DNA of 64,000 nt from Nemertoderma westbladi (lineage: Eukaryota > Xenacoelomorpha > Nemertodermatida > Nemertodermatidae): the NCBI GenBank assembly GCA_032718475.1, contig JAUCBJ010002028.1, positions 1 to 64,000 of the forward strand, read 5' to 3'. A program made the translations under genes and the position numbers. This document shows positions 32,027 to 43,395 of the stretch, piece after piece. The notes beneath the pieces were generated by a model, which saw nothing but the letters and a program-made list of their open reading frames with translations, ran no database searches and was not told the DNA's origin. Position 1 is the first letter of the stretch. Each line of letters opens with the position of its first letter.

Positions 32027-32948
32027 CGGTCCGACGAATCTGTACAAAAAAGTACAAAAGAGTACAATAAAGTGCAAAAATAGTATAAAAGAGTGCAAAA
32101 ATAGTACAAAAGAGTACAAACGAATGAGAAACGCATACAAAACGTGTATACCAGTATGTAGTCTACACTACACTACACTTGTATATAAATATAAGTAATT
32201 GTATGCAAATGCAACGGGACCGAAATATGCGCTGCTACAGTCTGACAGTGTCAATCACTAGCGGCCTTGGTTCTGTGGTCAGTCAGTCAGTATGAAATGA
32301 TTGACAGAACTTTGATTCATGTAGATTTTGACTGGCTTACAAGTAGAAATAGGCTACAGTTCGTATAATACAATATAATGCAATACTATGCAGTGGGTAG
32401 ATAAAACTCCTATAACTGAGACTCTAAATTTAGGTCATAGTCTTAAAGTAGCCCATATAGGCCTACTGAAGGATAGACTGTATGCACTGTACATTATGCT
32501 GTAATGTAGGCTATGTATGATGTATGTCTGTATGTACGCCTCTATCTGCAACTTTATTGAGTTCTCCCTCTGCAATTTTGCGGGCTTTGGACCGTTTTTT
32601 GTGTTTTTTGAACACAAAAGGCTGCATTAAAACTCATAAGATTGTATTGTAATAGGGGCCTACTCTCTGACTGCTAGACAGCTAGATCAGCCCCCGCTCA
32701 ATGCATGGCTTGCCGCACAATCAGACAATGCTTTGTTTTATTTTGCACATCATGTGCGCCCTTCTAAACGATTTGAACTATACTCGGATACACGTTTTGC
32801 AAGCGTTTCTCATTCGTTTGTATTTTTTTGTACTATTTTTGCACTCTTTTGTACTATTTTTGCACTTTCAGACTTTATTGTACTCTTTTGTATTCTTTTG
32901 TACTATATTGTACTATTTTGTATTTTTTTGTACAGATTCGTCGGACTG
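32027..32948. mobile_element. foldback element with TTTTAC target duplication
   Basis: Ends are CGGTCCGACGAATCTGTAC on the left and GTACAGATTCGTCGGACTG on the right, continuing as ~130-bp inverted arms built of GTACAAAAGA-type short repeats. TTTTAC directly flanks both ends (32021-32026 and 32949-32954), a 6-bp target duplication. The 922-bp element encodes no transposase. The superfamily cannot be assigned. Confidence 0.75.
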
Positions 32949-32954
32949 TTTTAC

Positions 32955-34229
32955 TATATTGCTTCCATAGTTACTGAAATTCAAATTACTGTACGCTCCA
33001 ACTCCTGATGCTGCCTTACTCAATGTTAAATAATTTAGTGTTATCGAATATTTATTACGTAACTATAGACAGAGAGAGCCGCTTAACAACATAAACCAAT
33101 ATTGGATATTGCTGTATTGAGTTCCGTTTTGGGGTGCGCCACACAGACACTAAATTTGCCATAACTTTGAGTGCGTGCATGGATTTTGCTCAAATTACTT
33201 GCAAACCTTTTCTACGCCAATGCCCTTTGAACTGAACACATTTAATAAAACTTAAGAAATTCCACCAAAAATATTTTGTTTTATTTTTTTCGCCAGTAAA
33301 AAAAGTAAAATCAATTCAATCCTATGGCAGTATGGGTTACTTTTTTTCCCTAGAAAAAGTGCAACTTTTTCTCCTGATTTTTGTCCAATTTTGAGCGAAA
33401 AAGTAACAATTTAAGAATAAAATTATTACTTATTATTATTATAATTTTTAAATTAGGCCTACGGTCAGACGGTATTTGGGTCAGAATTGTCCTACTGTCC
33501 TATCTCCTATGCTGGATGCGGACAATTCGGACCCGGACAATTCCAACCATGAAAATTGCAATCGAGCTCTGAGCTGCTGAGTGGGTCGGAATTGCAGAAT
33601 TGCCCGGGCAGCCGGGTCTGGAATTGTCCGTACACCGCAGCCAGCGTATCGGCAATGCCAGAATGCTGGAATGACTGAATGATAGAGATGCTGTGATTTG
33701 AATTGCTGGCGTCAGGCTGTCAGGCGTGGCACGTGCAGACTTGGCTTTGTCAGTTAGTCAGTTTGCATTGCACCAAGCTGCCAAGCCGGGGCAGGATTAT
33801 TAGGCATATTTGTACTTGGCTGCTTGGCGCCGCGTTTGGCTGTCGCTGTTCGGTGCAGAAAATAAAACTTTTCAATAGGGAGTAGGCCTATAGGCCACTA
33901 GGCTTACACACACAGAGACATAGGCTAACTGCAACTGCACTGCAGTACCAGACTGCCAGAGCTGAGCTGCCTGGCTGCAGAGTTCTGACACTGACATAAG
34001 CCTATCAGCCTATCCTATCTGCCTATGCTATAGGCCTACCATACTGCCATATACACGGTAGGTAAATAAAGCAAATCCAAACTGCCAAATGTTGTTTCTT
34101 GTCTACTTTCCTTTTAATATACAGATATAGGCCTATTGAATCACGTGACTCACATGCTGATATGCAACAGCACAGTAAAAAAACCCCATGCAGCCATGCG
34201 TAACGCATTCGTGCCACATGCCCCTTAGG
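32955..34229. other. intergenic DNA, no gene seen
   Basis: Mixed AT-rich sequence, then from ~33450 a more GC-balanced part with short repeats of GGACAATTC and AATTGTCC type (33510-33630) and many TAGGCCTA motifs (33880-34140). No coding support. Confidence 0.4.
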
Positions 34230-34680
34230 GAACATACCCTTAAATAAGCTCCAAAAGTGGGTTCTTATTTAAGGAAAATGGCTCTTATTTAGGGGTTTTT
34301 GGGCCTTTTTTGGATATTTTTTCGATATAATATGCAATAACTTGTTTCAGGAAAAAATACCGCATAATTTTATTTCACAATGTAAAAGTTGGGTCTTTCT
34401 TGAACATAAAGCAAAAAACCAGAAAACATTTCACCGTCCGGTTTTTTTTCTACAAGCGTTTTAAAATTGCATCTAAAATACGACTAGTTCCTAAATAAGG
34501 GGGATTTTTTAAATTTACCTTATTTAAGATATCGAAATCGAAAATAAATACCAAAAGTCCCTAAATAAGAACTTTTTGACCTGGGTTTCTTATTTAGGAA
34601 TACAATTGTATTCCAAAATCTGCACATTCCTTAAATAAAATAAATATTCCTTATTCCTTACAGTATATGTTACACTTCTT
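34230..34680. mobile_element. CTTAAATAAG-rich MITE-like element, copy 1
   Basis: Starts GAACATACCCTTAAATAAG and carries many TTATTTAAGG/CCTAAATAAG palindromes. It matches the segment ending at 42754 in inverted orientation over ~390 bp. The right end is near 34680 (CAGTATATGTTAC), a weak inverted match to the left end. No ORF. Confidence 0.6.
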
Positions 34681-34969
34681 TCATAATTCTTTGATTTATG
34701 TCAGTCTGTATATTGCTAATTGTTGGGTTAAGGATAAGGACAATGGTTGCACTGCACTCTATAAATCCTCTATAGAATATCATATCATAATGAAGTTGCT
34801 AGCACTGGCAATCTCACCTCACACGGTAGCATAGAATAGCCCATTGATATTCAAAAGAATAGCCCATCGCCCATCTGAGCGCACATACATTGTCACGTAT
34901 TTCGATGAGACATGACTCAAGTAACTGGACATCGCCGCACAGTTTCGAAAAACTAACTTGTGGTGGATT

Positions 34970-36120
34970 GGTGGAGTGAAATAAACTTATATGTGGAAGT
35001 TGGTGGACTGAAATAAACTTACATGTGGAAGTTGGTGGAGTGAAATAAACTTACATGTTCCACATGTTCTACATGTTCCACCAACTTCCACATGTAAGTT
35101 TATTTCACTCCACCAACTTCCACATGTAAGTTTATTTCACTGCATCAACTTCCACATGTAAGTTTATTTCACTCCACCAACTTCCGCATGTAAGTTTATT
35201 TCACTCCACCAATTTCCACATGTAAGTTTATTTCACTGCACCAACTTCCACATGTAAGTTTATTTCACTCCACCAACTTCCACATGTAAGTTTATTTCAG
35301 TCCACCAACTTCCACATATAAGTTTATTTCACTCCACCAATTTCCACATGTAAGTTTATTTCACTCCATCAACTTCCACCCACATGTAAGTTTATTTCAC
35401 TCCACCAACTTCCACATGTAAGTTTATTTCAGTCCACCAACTTCCACATATAAGTTTATTTCACTCCACCAATTTCCACATGTAAGTTTATTTCACTCCA
35501 TCAACTTCCACCCACATGTAAGTTTATTTCACTCCACCAATTTCCACATGTAAGTTTATTTCACTCCACCAATTTCCACATGTAAGTTTATTTCACTCCA
35601 CCAACTTCCACATGTAAGTTTATTTCACTCCACCAACTTCCACATGTAAGTTTATTTCACTCCACCAACTTCCACATGTAAGTTTATTTCACTCCACCAA
35701 CTTCCACATGTAAGTTTATTTCACTCCACCAACTTCCACATGTAAGTTTATTTCCCTCCACTAACTTCCACCCACATGTAAGTTTATTTCACTCCACCAA
35801 CTTCCACATGTAAGTTTATTTCACTCCACCAACTTCCACATGTAAGTTTATTTCACTCCACCAACTTCCACATGTAAGTTTATTTCACTCCACCAACTTC
35901 CACATGTAAGTTTATTTCACTGCATCAACTTCCACATGTAAGTTTATTTCACTCCACCAACTTCCGCATGTAAGTTTATTTCACTCCACCAATTTCCACA
36001 TGTAAGTTTATTTCACTGCACCAACTTCCACATGTAAGTTTATTTCACTCCACCAACTTCCACATGTAAGTTTATTTCAGTCCACCAACTTCCACATATA
36101 AGTTTATTTCACTCCACCAA
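34970..36120. repeat. 32-bp minisatellite with a short inverted arm
   Basis: From ~35075 to 36120 the unit CCACCAACTTCCACATGTAA plus GTTTATTTCACT repeats about 32 times, with a few units gaining CCCA. From 34970 to ~35060 about three units run in reverse-complement orientation. The two meet at a symmetric centre near 35060-35075 (ACATGTTCCACATGTTCTACATG), so the left end can form a long hairpin. Confidence 0.9.
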
Positions 36121-36635
36121 GTTGTACTTGAAAGGTGTGAAAAAAAAACCAATGTCAATGTCATGTCAATAGGCACAAAGATGGTTCCGTCGGGCAGCTG
36201 ATATACGTTATGAAGGTTAAAGATGATGACTGGATGACGTTTTTGGCTCAACTGGCTCAGGCAGCAGTGGGACACGTTCGTGGGACCTTTACGCAGCATG
36301 AAGTGAGCAAAGCCTTAGCTAGCCCTAGCTGATAGGGGCCCCACCCCATTAACATGTTGTCTTTCGTTAGTCAGAGGTCGTTCAACACAATACTCGTCTC
36401 CTTAATTTGCCTCATTGCGTTCGTTTGTTTTTATTCCAAACTTCAGATTACCGGTATTTCTAATCTTTTGACAGACTAAATACATACCAAGTTTCGTTTA
36501 ATTTCATCAAGGAATGACCGAGTTATTATTGATAAAAATTTACAACGACGACAGACAACTCGTTAATAGCACCCATATGCTAAGGTTTCGCTCACTTGAA
36601 CGTGGCTCTCCCCCACATTCAATCCGGTTCGACGC
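36121..36635. other. unique intergenic DNA with a possible minus-strand exon
   Basis: A minus-strand frame (36299-36130) reads LRKGPTNVSHCCLSQL and HPVIIFNLHNVYQLPDGTIF, more protein-like than chance frames nearby. It runs into the minisatellite and has no recognised family. An exon fragment is possible but not established. Confidence 0.25.
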
Positions 36636-37375
36636 AGTTTGTTGCTCGTTGTTGCTCATTGCTGCTCGTTGTGCTTTATTATTTCTCGTTGTTGGTCATT
36701 GTTGCTTGTTGGTGCTCATTGTTGCTCGTTAGTTGTACTTTATTATTGCTCGTTGTACTCTATTATTGCTCGTTGTTGCTCGTTGTTGTACTTTATTATT
36801 GCTCGTTCAATCGTTGTTCCTCATTGTTGCTCGTTATTTCTTGTTGTTGTACTTTATTATTGCTCATTGTTACTCATTGTTGTTCATTGTTGCTCGTTGT
36901 TGTACTTTATTATTGCTCGTTCAGTCGTTGTTCCTCATTGTTGATCGTTGTTTCTCGTTGTTGCTCATTGTTGCTCGTTGTTGTACTTTATTATTGCTCA
37001 TTGTTGCTCGTTGTTTCTCAATGTTACTCGTTGTTCCTCATTGTTGCTCGTTGTTTCACAATGTTACTCGGTGTTGCTCATTGTTGCTCGTTCAGTCGTT
37101 GTTCATCATTATTGCTCATTGTTGTTCGTTGTTTCTCGCTGTTGCTCATTGTTGCTCGTTGTTGCTCATTGTTTCTCATTGTTGCTCAATGTTACTCGTA
37201 GTAGTCGTAGTTCTGTAGTTGCTCATTGTTACTCGTTGTTGCTCATTGTTGCTCGTTCAGTCATTGTTCCTCATTATTGCTCGTTGTTGTACTTTAGTAT
37301 TGCTCATTGTTGCTCAATGTTACTCGTTGTTGCTCATTGTTGCTCGTTGTTACTCGTTGTTGCTCGTTGTTTTGT
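36636..37375. repeat. TTGTTGCTCATTGTTGCTCG microsatellite-like array
   Basis: Irregular tandem repeats of TTGTTGCTC(A/G) with interspersed TGTACTTTATTATTGCTC. The array resumes at 40126-40186 after the LINE insertion. Long Leu/Cys/Ser-rich frames across it are artefacts of the repeat. Confidence 0.9.
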
Positions 37376-37389
37376 TACTCTACTGTTCT

Positions 37390-39817
37390 TTGTGATGTTG
37401 TTTTTCCGTTTACCATTGTAGGTGATTTTAATTTTCCCCAATTCGATTGGAAAGAATTTTCTTACCCCGACAATTACCTGTATAATAAATTCGGTGATTT
37501 TGTGTTACAAAATAGTTTATACCAGATCCAGTTAGTCCCCACTTGTGGAGATAATGTTCTGGATCTAGTGTTTACTACTGACCGGAAATTTATCAGCGAC
37601 GTTCACACTGACGCGCCGTTTTCCACTAGTAACCACGATTGTGTTGTGTTTGATATCATTGTATGTAGAAATGACAGCGCACCTGCACCTATTACGGGAT
37701 ACTATGACTACTCAAACGGAGACTATACTTCTTTTAATAATTATATTAGAAATGCTGATCTTATTTCACAGCTTGCTTCTTGTACTACAGTGAATGAATA
37801 TTACAATACTTTTAGTGCTGTAATTAAATCAGGTGTTGAACAATTTGTTCCTTTTAAATCGTTTAATGTTGATAAAAGAAAAAGTTATCCTTTATATGTT
37901 AAGCGCCTGCAGCGCGCAAAAAAAAAGCTGTGGAAAAGGCGTAATACCGCGCATGGGAAACAGGCGTATCAGCGGGTGGCACTACTAGCTTCCAAAGCGG
38001 CTCTTCGTGCCACCTGCGCATACGAAACTAAAATTCTCAACTCGGCCGACCCCAATAAAATATTTAAATATATGAACTCCAAAAGGAAAGATCGTAATGT
38101 AATTGGACCTTTGAAACATAACGGCGAAACTGTAGTAGATGACAGTACTAAGGCGAAAATTTTCGCCGACGTGCTAGCGGAAAATTTTTCGAATGACAAC
38201 CACAGTGTCCCAATATTCAACCGTAGGGTTCCTACTGGTACATCTTTGTCTACTGTAGATTTATCCCCAGTTCGTGTGTTAACAATGTTAACTAAAATGC
38301 CAGCCAAAAAGAGTGCGACGCCAGACAACTTGCCTAGCATTTTATTTGCCAGATTAGCTATTAATATCGCCGCACCACTATCTGTTTTATTTAAGTTATC
38401 TCTCGAAACATACACACTTCCATCTGCATGGCTCACAGCTACTATTATACCAATGTTTAAAAAGGGTGATCCTTGTAACCCATACAATTACCGTCCAATA
38501 TCGTTAACGTGCATATCTTGTAAAGTGATGGAAATGTGTATAAAATGTGACATTATTCTGTATCTACGCAATAATAATATTATTTCGAAGTCCCAACACG
38601 GGTTTCTTCATCGTAAATCCACGTGTACCCAGCTATTAGATTGTGTGACTGACTGGTTTCGTATTTTAGATAAACGTAGGAATATCGATATTATTTATGT
38701 TGACTTTGCCAAAGCTTTCGATTCTGTAGTTAAATCAAAATTATTGTGTAAGTTAGCTGCTTATGGGATTTCTGGAAATCTACTAGATTGGTTGAATGCT
38801 TTCCTCTCAAACAGATCTCAACAAATTATTATCGGAAATGAGTTTTCACCATTAGTTGCTGTGAAATCAGGCACACCCCAAGGAAGTGTTCTGGGACCAG
38901 TAGCGCTATTTCTTGTTTTCATTAACGATCTGCCAGACCTGTTAAATCCCATAACAGTGAAACTTTTTGCTGATGATGTGAAATTGTATTATAGTACAAC
39001 CGAGAGTGAATCCCTCGCCCAAGCACTCAGCAAGCTGGAGGCATGGGCGAGCGAATGGCAGCTCTCTATTGCAACCCATAAATGTATTGTTATTTATGTT
39101 GGCTCATCCAATGCGAAGCGCGAATACACTCTCAATTCGTCTGTGCTCACCTCTGATACACACTGTAAGGACCTGGGCCTAACAATTTCATCCGATCTAA
39201 AATTCGATCTTTATTGTAGAGACCAAACAGCCAAATCTTACAAAGTTATCAATATGTTATTCCGGAGCATCGTAACTAGTAACCGTCAAGCTTTAATAAT
39301 AGCTTATAAAGCCGTAGCTCGGCCACTTGTAGAATATTGCACGCCTGTCTGGTCTCCACATACAAAACGCAGCATAGACATGATTGAGGGTGTTCAACGC
39401 TACTTTACTCGTCGTCTGTGTATGCGCTGTAAGATACCCTACTCTAGCTACATGGACCGCCTCGAACTGCTTTCCCTACAACCTTTAGAAGTGCGTCGAA
39501 TGATATTCGACCTAAAAATGGTTTACAAAATTACACACGGTCTTGTTGATCTTGACTTTGATAATTATTTCTCTCAAGCTCCCCGAGCTGGTCTTCGTGG
39601 CAACAGTAGGAAACTTTACGTACCTAGGTGTCGTTTAGATATCAGCAAACATTCTTTCTCATCTCGTGCAGTCAGATTATGGAATAATTTCCCTTCTTCA
39701 GTAGTTGATTCTTGTAACCTGAAAATATTTTCACGCAAGTTGCTGGCGATCGACTTTTTGGAACACTGTAATTTTACACGACCCCCTGGCAATCCATTAT
39801 TTTTAGTACAACAGTGA
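37390..39817 (+). pseudogene. 5'-truncated CR1/L2-group LINE, ORF2 with intact RT
   Basis: The frame begins inside the endonuclease (VGDFNFPQFDWKEF) and continues through CGDNVLDLVFTT and SNHDCVVFD. RT blocks follow: NYRPISLTCISCKVMEM (38487), QHGFLHRKSTCTQLLD (38596), YVDFAKAFDSVVKSKLL (38696), SGTPQGSVLGPVALFLV (38868) and KLFADDVKLYYS (38960) with both catalytic Asp residues. The C-terminal domain ends in AVRLWNNFPSSVVDS. No stop or frameshift lies within it, so RT could be enzymatically intact. The missing 5' end and most of the endonuclease make it dead-on-arrival. It is joined in frame to the upstream repeat by chance. Confidence 0.85.
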
Positions 39818-40095
39818 CAAATATTTTTTTTGTCATTTTTTTTTTATTGTTTTAGTTTTTCGTCTCGTTTTTCTTTTTATAAGTCTCAATTTTATTAGAA
39901 ATTTAAAATATTATAGCAATTTGTAAAGTGCACTGTATGTGCATTACAGTATATTTTATGTTCACTTTATAGTACCCAAACTCCCGTAAGTGCCTTGAGC
40001 CTGGGCAGTTTCCCTCCCTCGACCTTTTGTGTATTCTTTGTTCTGTATGTATGTTTCTATGTTATGTGTATTTCACATATTTTAATATCGAGTTT

Positions 40096-40125
<30 letters not shown>
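39818..40125 (+). other. LINE 3' UTR and (AAAT)n tail
   Basis: T-rich 3' UTR ending in seven or so AAAT/TAAA units (40096-40125). It is followed at once by CTCATTGTTCAGTTGTTGC, the interrupted microsatellite. A simple-repeat 3' tail rather than poly(A) fits CR1/L2-group elements. Confidence 0.7.
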
Positions 40126-40126
<1 letters not shown>

Positions 40127-40414
40127 CTCATTGTTCAGTTGTTGCTTGTTGTTGGTTATTGCGTTGGTCATTGTTGCTCGTTGTGCATTTTTGCACCTAT
40201 CAAATTAAGCTCAGAAGCTCCCTTATCTCTGCATCTTGCAATGTCCTGTCAAGGTTAGTCAGTTAGGAGGTCATAACTGTCATAAGCAGTTAAGGGCAGA
40301 AGGAGGACGGGGCTGGGAGACGAGGTTATAAGAGACATTATATAAGGATATTTAATTTAATTTATTTAATTTAATATATGAGAAATGAGAAATATTTAAT
40401 TTATTTAAGGAGTA
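40126..40414. other. array remainder and left part of MITE-like copy 2
   Basis: 40126-40186 is the TTGTTGCTC array. About 40340-40414 is AT-rich sequence ending ATTTATTTAAGGAGTA, which is the left part of the interrupted CTTAAATAAG element. Between them is unique sequence without a gene. Confidence 0.5.
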
Positions 40415-42265
40415 CAGTCCCAATCCCAATAAACATTAACTTGGTCGTTTTGGCGGCCAAAATGACCAAAATTACCAAAAAAATGTAGTGTATTCCTATG
40501 GGCTACTTGGTCGTTTTGGCGAAGCGATTTAACTCGAATCAGCTCAATCCAGACAGTCTGTCTCCTTGGCCATCCATTTGGTGGATCTGACTAAATGTCG
40601 GCTCGCTTTCATTTTTATAATTGACAGATTGTTAACTTACCGGGCGCTGAGCCTTGCAGTACTGGAGTCCGCCCACTGAGGCATTGATAGAGTACACAGT
40701 CTTATAAAAGGAGTTGAATGGGGCTTCGTTAAAGGAGGAGTACGTAGAATAATCTGAACGTCCCGAAATTAATTCATGGACGTCCCGAAATTAATTTATG
40801 GACGTCCCGAAATTAACTATATGGACGTCCCGAAATTAACTTATGGATGTCCCGAAATTAACTTATGGACGTCCCGAAAATAATTTATGGACGTCCCGAA
40901 ATTAATCTATCAACCAATCAGAATCGTAATGAAATAACTAATTAATGGACGTCCATAAATTAATTTCGGGATGTTAATTTCGGAAATTAATTTCAATAAT
41001 ATTTTTTTTATTATAAAAAATGTATAATTCGCGGTCACTGCGGGGTGACTACAAAACAAAGACTCAATTATAAAGACCTGCATAATCTTGTTACATGTGT
41101 TAACTTTCGTTAATTGTTTTGAATCCCCCGTCACGCCTCTGTAACTTGCTCCTTTACTAACCTGCTCCTTTAAATAGCAATGGTACATAACGCTCATTGT
41201 GACCTGTACAAAACAAAGAGGTAAAGTCGCGTTAGGTCCCAAAGTGCGTTAGGTTCCAAAGAGCTTTAGGTCCCATTGCCAGAGAGCGTGAGGTCACATT
41301 GCCATTTAAAGGAACAGGTTAGTAAAGAAGCAGGTTACAGAGGCGTGTTGGGGAACCAAAACAACAAACGAAAGTTAACACATGTGTTTTGTATTTGTAC
41401 AGGTCTTTATTATTTGGGTTGTTGGTCTTTGTTTTGTAGTCACCCGACACTGCGGTGTTTCGTGGGGGCCACCAATCCACCCACCCACACTCAACTCCCA
41501 ACTTCCTGGACACTAGGATACTGAGTGAAAGCGTCTGAAACTACTACAGGAACTCCATGACAGACTATGGGCTAGCGACTAGGGACTGGCGCCCTTGAAC
41601 ATGTAAACTGTAGTACCTACTGTACCACCTACCTTAAAGTGACCGATGGGACCAGCCCATTATTAGTGAGGTCGGCATTTCCCTTTATCCTGCCGCTCTC
41701 TTTGTATTACAATAGCATACAGCTAACCAATGGCAATGGTCTACCCCCAGTGCGGGAAAGACAAGCTGGCTACCATTGAAATGAATAGGGGAAGGATAAT
41801 ATGGTGTGTTCGTGTTCCCATCCTAATGTCTGTTGTCTTGGCTCAGCTAAGCTTAAACAGAGCCACAGCCTACAATAGAGCTTTACCTAAAATACACTTC
41901 CAGTGAGCCAATTTTGCTTTGAACAGGAGAAACAGATGGAATATATAGGTCATCTAATTAATTGTTTAAAGATTAGCAAACAATACAGTGTAATTGAATT
42001 GATGAAATCCATAAATAAAACGTGGATACAAAATGTAAAATCGGGATGCAAAATATAAATTTCTGAGCTAAGCCGGAAATCGAAGCCTTTTTCTATCTGC
42101 CAACATCCTGGGCTTTACTTACACTCAGCCTCTATTCTCTGGATGTGATTGACAAGCCAACGTGCCTCAGAAGTTCCTTTCATGAATGCCACAATTTATA
42201 TTTGGCCATTTTGGTCGTTTTGGCCGCCAAAATGACCAAGTTAATGTTTATTGGGATTGGGACTG
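40415..42265. mobile_element. Tc1/mariner-like non-autonomous element, TA-flanked
   Basis: Ends CAGTCCCAATCCCAATAAAC and its inverted copy GTTTATTGGGATTGGGACTG, with ~55-bp inverted repeats including TTGGTCGTTTTGGC. TA flanks both ends (40413-40414 and 42266-42267). Within its 1851 bp lie a ~22-bp tandem repeat around GACGTCCCGAAATTAA (40760-40910, about seven copies) and a foldback at 41035-41456. No transposase frame is visible. Confidence 0.8.
41035..41456. mobile_element. foldback element nested in the Tc1-like element
   Basis: Inverted arms of ~180 bp (41035-41215 and 41268-41456) begin TCACTGCGGGGTGACTACAA and end TTGTAGTCACCCGACACTGC. They include GTAACTTGCTCCTTTACTAACCTG and its complement. 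The ~50-bp centre holds a short repeat, GCGTTAGGTTCCAAAG. No ORF. Confidence 0.7.
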
Positions 42266-42267
42266 TA

Positions 42268-42754
42268 TGCAGATTTTGGAATGAAATTGTATACCTAAAT
42301 ATGAAACCCATGTCAAAAAGTTCTTATTTAAGGACTTTTAGTATTTATCGACGATTGTGCATTTATGGTTCATCTATTGTTTTTATGTATACTTTATTGC
42401 CGGCATGACCGGACCTAATATAAATTGAAATTGAAATTGTGTACAATTTCGATGTCTTAAATAAGGTAAATTTAAAAAATCCCTCTTATTTAGGAACTGG
42501 TCGTATTTTTGATGCAATTTTAAAACGCTTGTAGAAAAAAAACCGGACGGTGAAATGTTTTCTGTTTTTTTGCATTATGTTCAAGAAAGACCCAACTTTT
42601 ATATTGTGAAATAAAATTATGCGGTATTTTTACCTGAAACAAGTTCTTGCATATTATGTCGAAAAAATATCCAAAAAAGGCCCAAAAACCCCTAAATAAG
42701 AGCCATTTTCCTTAAATAAGAACCCAATTTTGGAGCTTATTTAAGGGTATGTTC
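42268..42754. mobile_element. CTTAAATAAG-rich MITE-like element, copy 2 (right part)
   Basis: Reverse complement of 34230-34640 with ~90% agreement by eye, ending GGGTATGTTC at 42754. Its left part lies before 40414. The Tc1-like insertion split it at GGAG-TA-TGCAGATTTTGG, and copy 1 shows the uninterrupted site AAGGAATGTGCAGATTTTGG in inverse orientation. A 90-bp stretch near 42330-42440 is extra relative to copy 1. Confidence 0.7.
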
Positions 42755-42889
42755 ACTACAGGTTCGCGGTTATTCGCACAGGTTGGCAGGTACGCGTCCG
42801 TCAGTCCGTGTTTTGTAGCATGAATTCCAACCTAGCCAGTACCTATGACAATGACATGTCAGCTCAGCATACAGGTCTGCCGGTGTAAC

Positions 42890-43015
42890 AGGAAAATATG
42901 CCCCCCCGGGAAATGTGCCCGGGGGGGCATATTTTCCTAGGAAAAAATGCCCCCCCCCGGGCAAATTTCCCTAGGAAAAAATGCCCCCCCTTAGGAAATT
43001 ATGCCCCCCCTGAAT
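42890..43015. repeat. GC-run palindrome cluster, left
   Basis: Repeated GGGGGGGCAT...CCTAGG...ATGCCCCCCC blocks. 42921-42956 is a nearly perfect 36-bp palindrome centred on TTTTCCTAGGAAAA. A similar cluster lies at 43640-43785, so the two may bound one element. Confidence 0.6.
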
Positions 43016-43084
43016 TATACAATAAACAAAACTTATTACTACTAAAACTTACAAAAATTATACAAAACAATAAACAGTCACTTT

Positions 43085-43395
43085 ACAAAATGAAGGAAAG
43101 GAGCAGGTTACAGAGGCATGCCTTTCTAACCAAAACAATAAACGATCATTTAACTAATTGAGGGAAAGGAGCAGGTTACAGAGGCGGGATTTTCTAACCA
43201 AAACAATAAACAGTCACTTTAGCAAATCAGGGAAAGGAGCAGGTTACAGAGACGGGATTTTCTAACCAAAACAATAAACAATAACATTACCAATTGAGAG
43301 AAAGGAGCAGGTTACAGAGGCGGGATTTTCTAACCAAAACAATAAACAATCACTTTACCAAATCAGGGAAAGGAGCAGGTTATAGACTTAAAAAA
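43085..43395. repeat. ~68-bp tandem repeat, AAAGGAGCAGGTTACAGAGG unit
   Basis: Four and a half copies containing GGAGCAGGTTACAGAGGCGG and CTAACCAAAACAATAAACA. The same sequence appears in the foldback arm at 41325-41370 (GCAGGTTACAGAGGCG...ACCAAAACAA), so the tandem unit derives from that element family. Confidence 0.8.

Noticed and set aside
32701-33008. Phe/Leu/Cys-rich plus frames as transmembrane peptides
   Set aside because: They translate the TTTTGTACT repeats of a foldback arm.
36636-37375. Long Leu/Cys/Ser-rich open frames, possible membrane protein
   Set aside because: They are translations of a TTGTTGCTC microsatellite, open in several frames.
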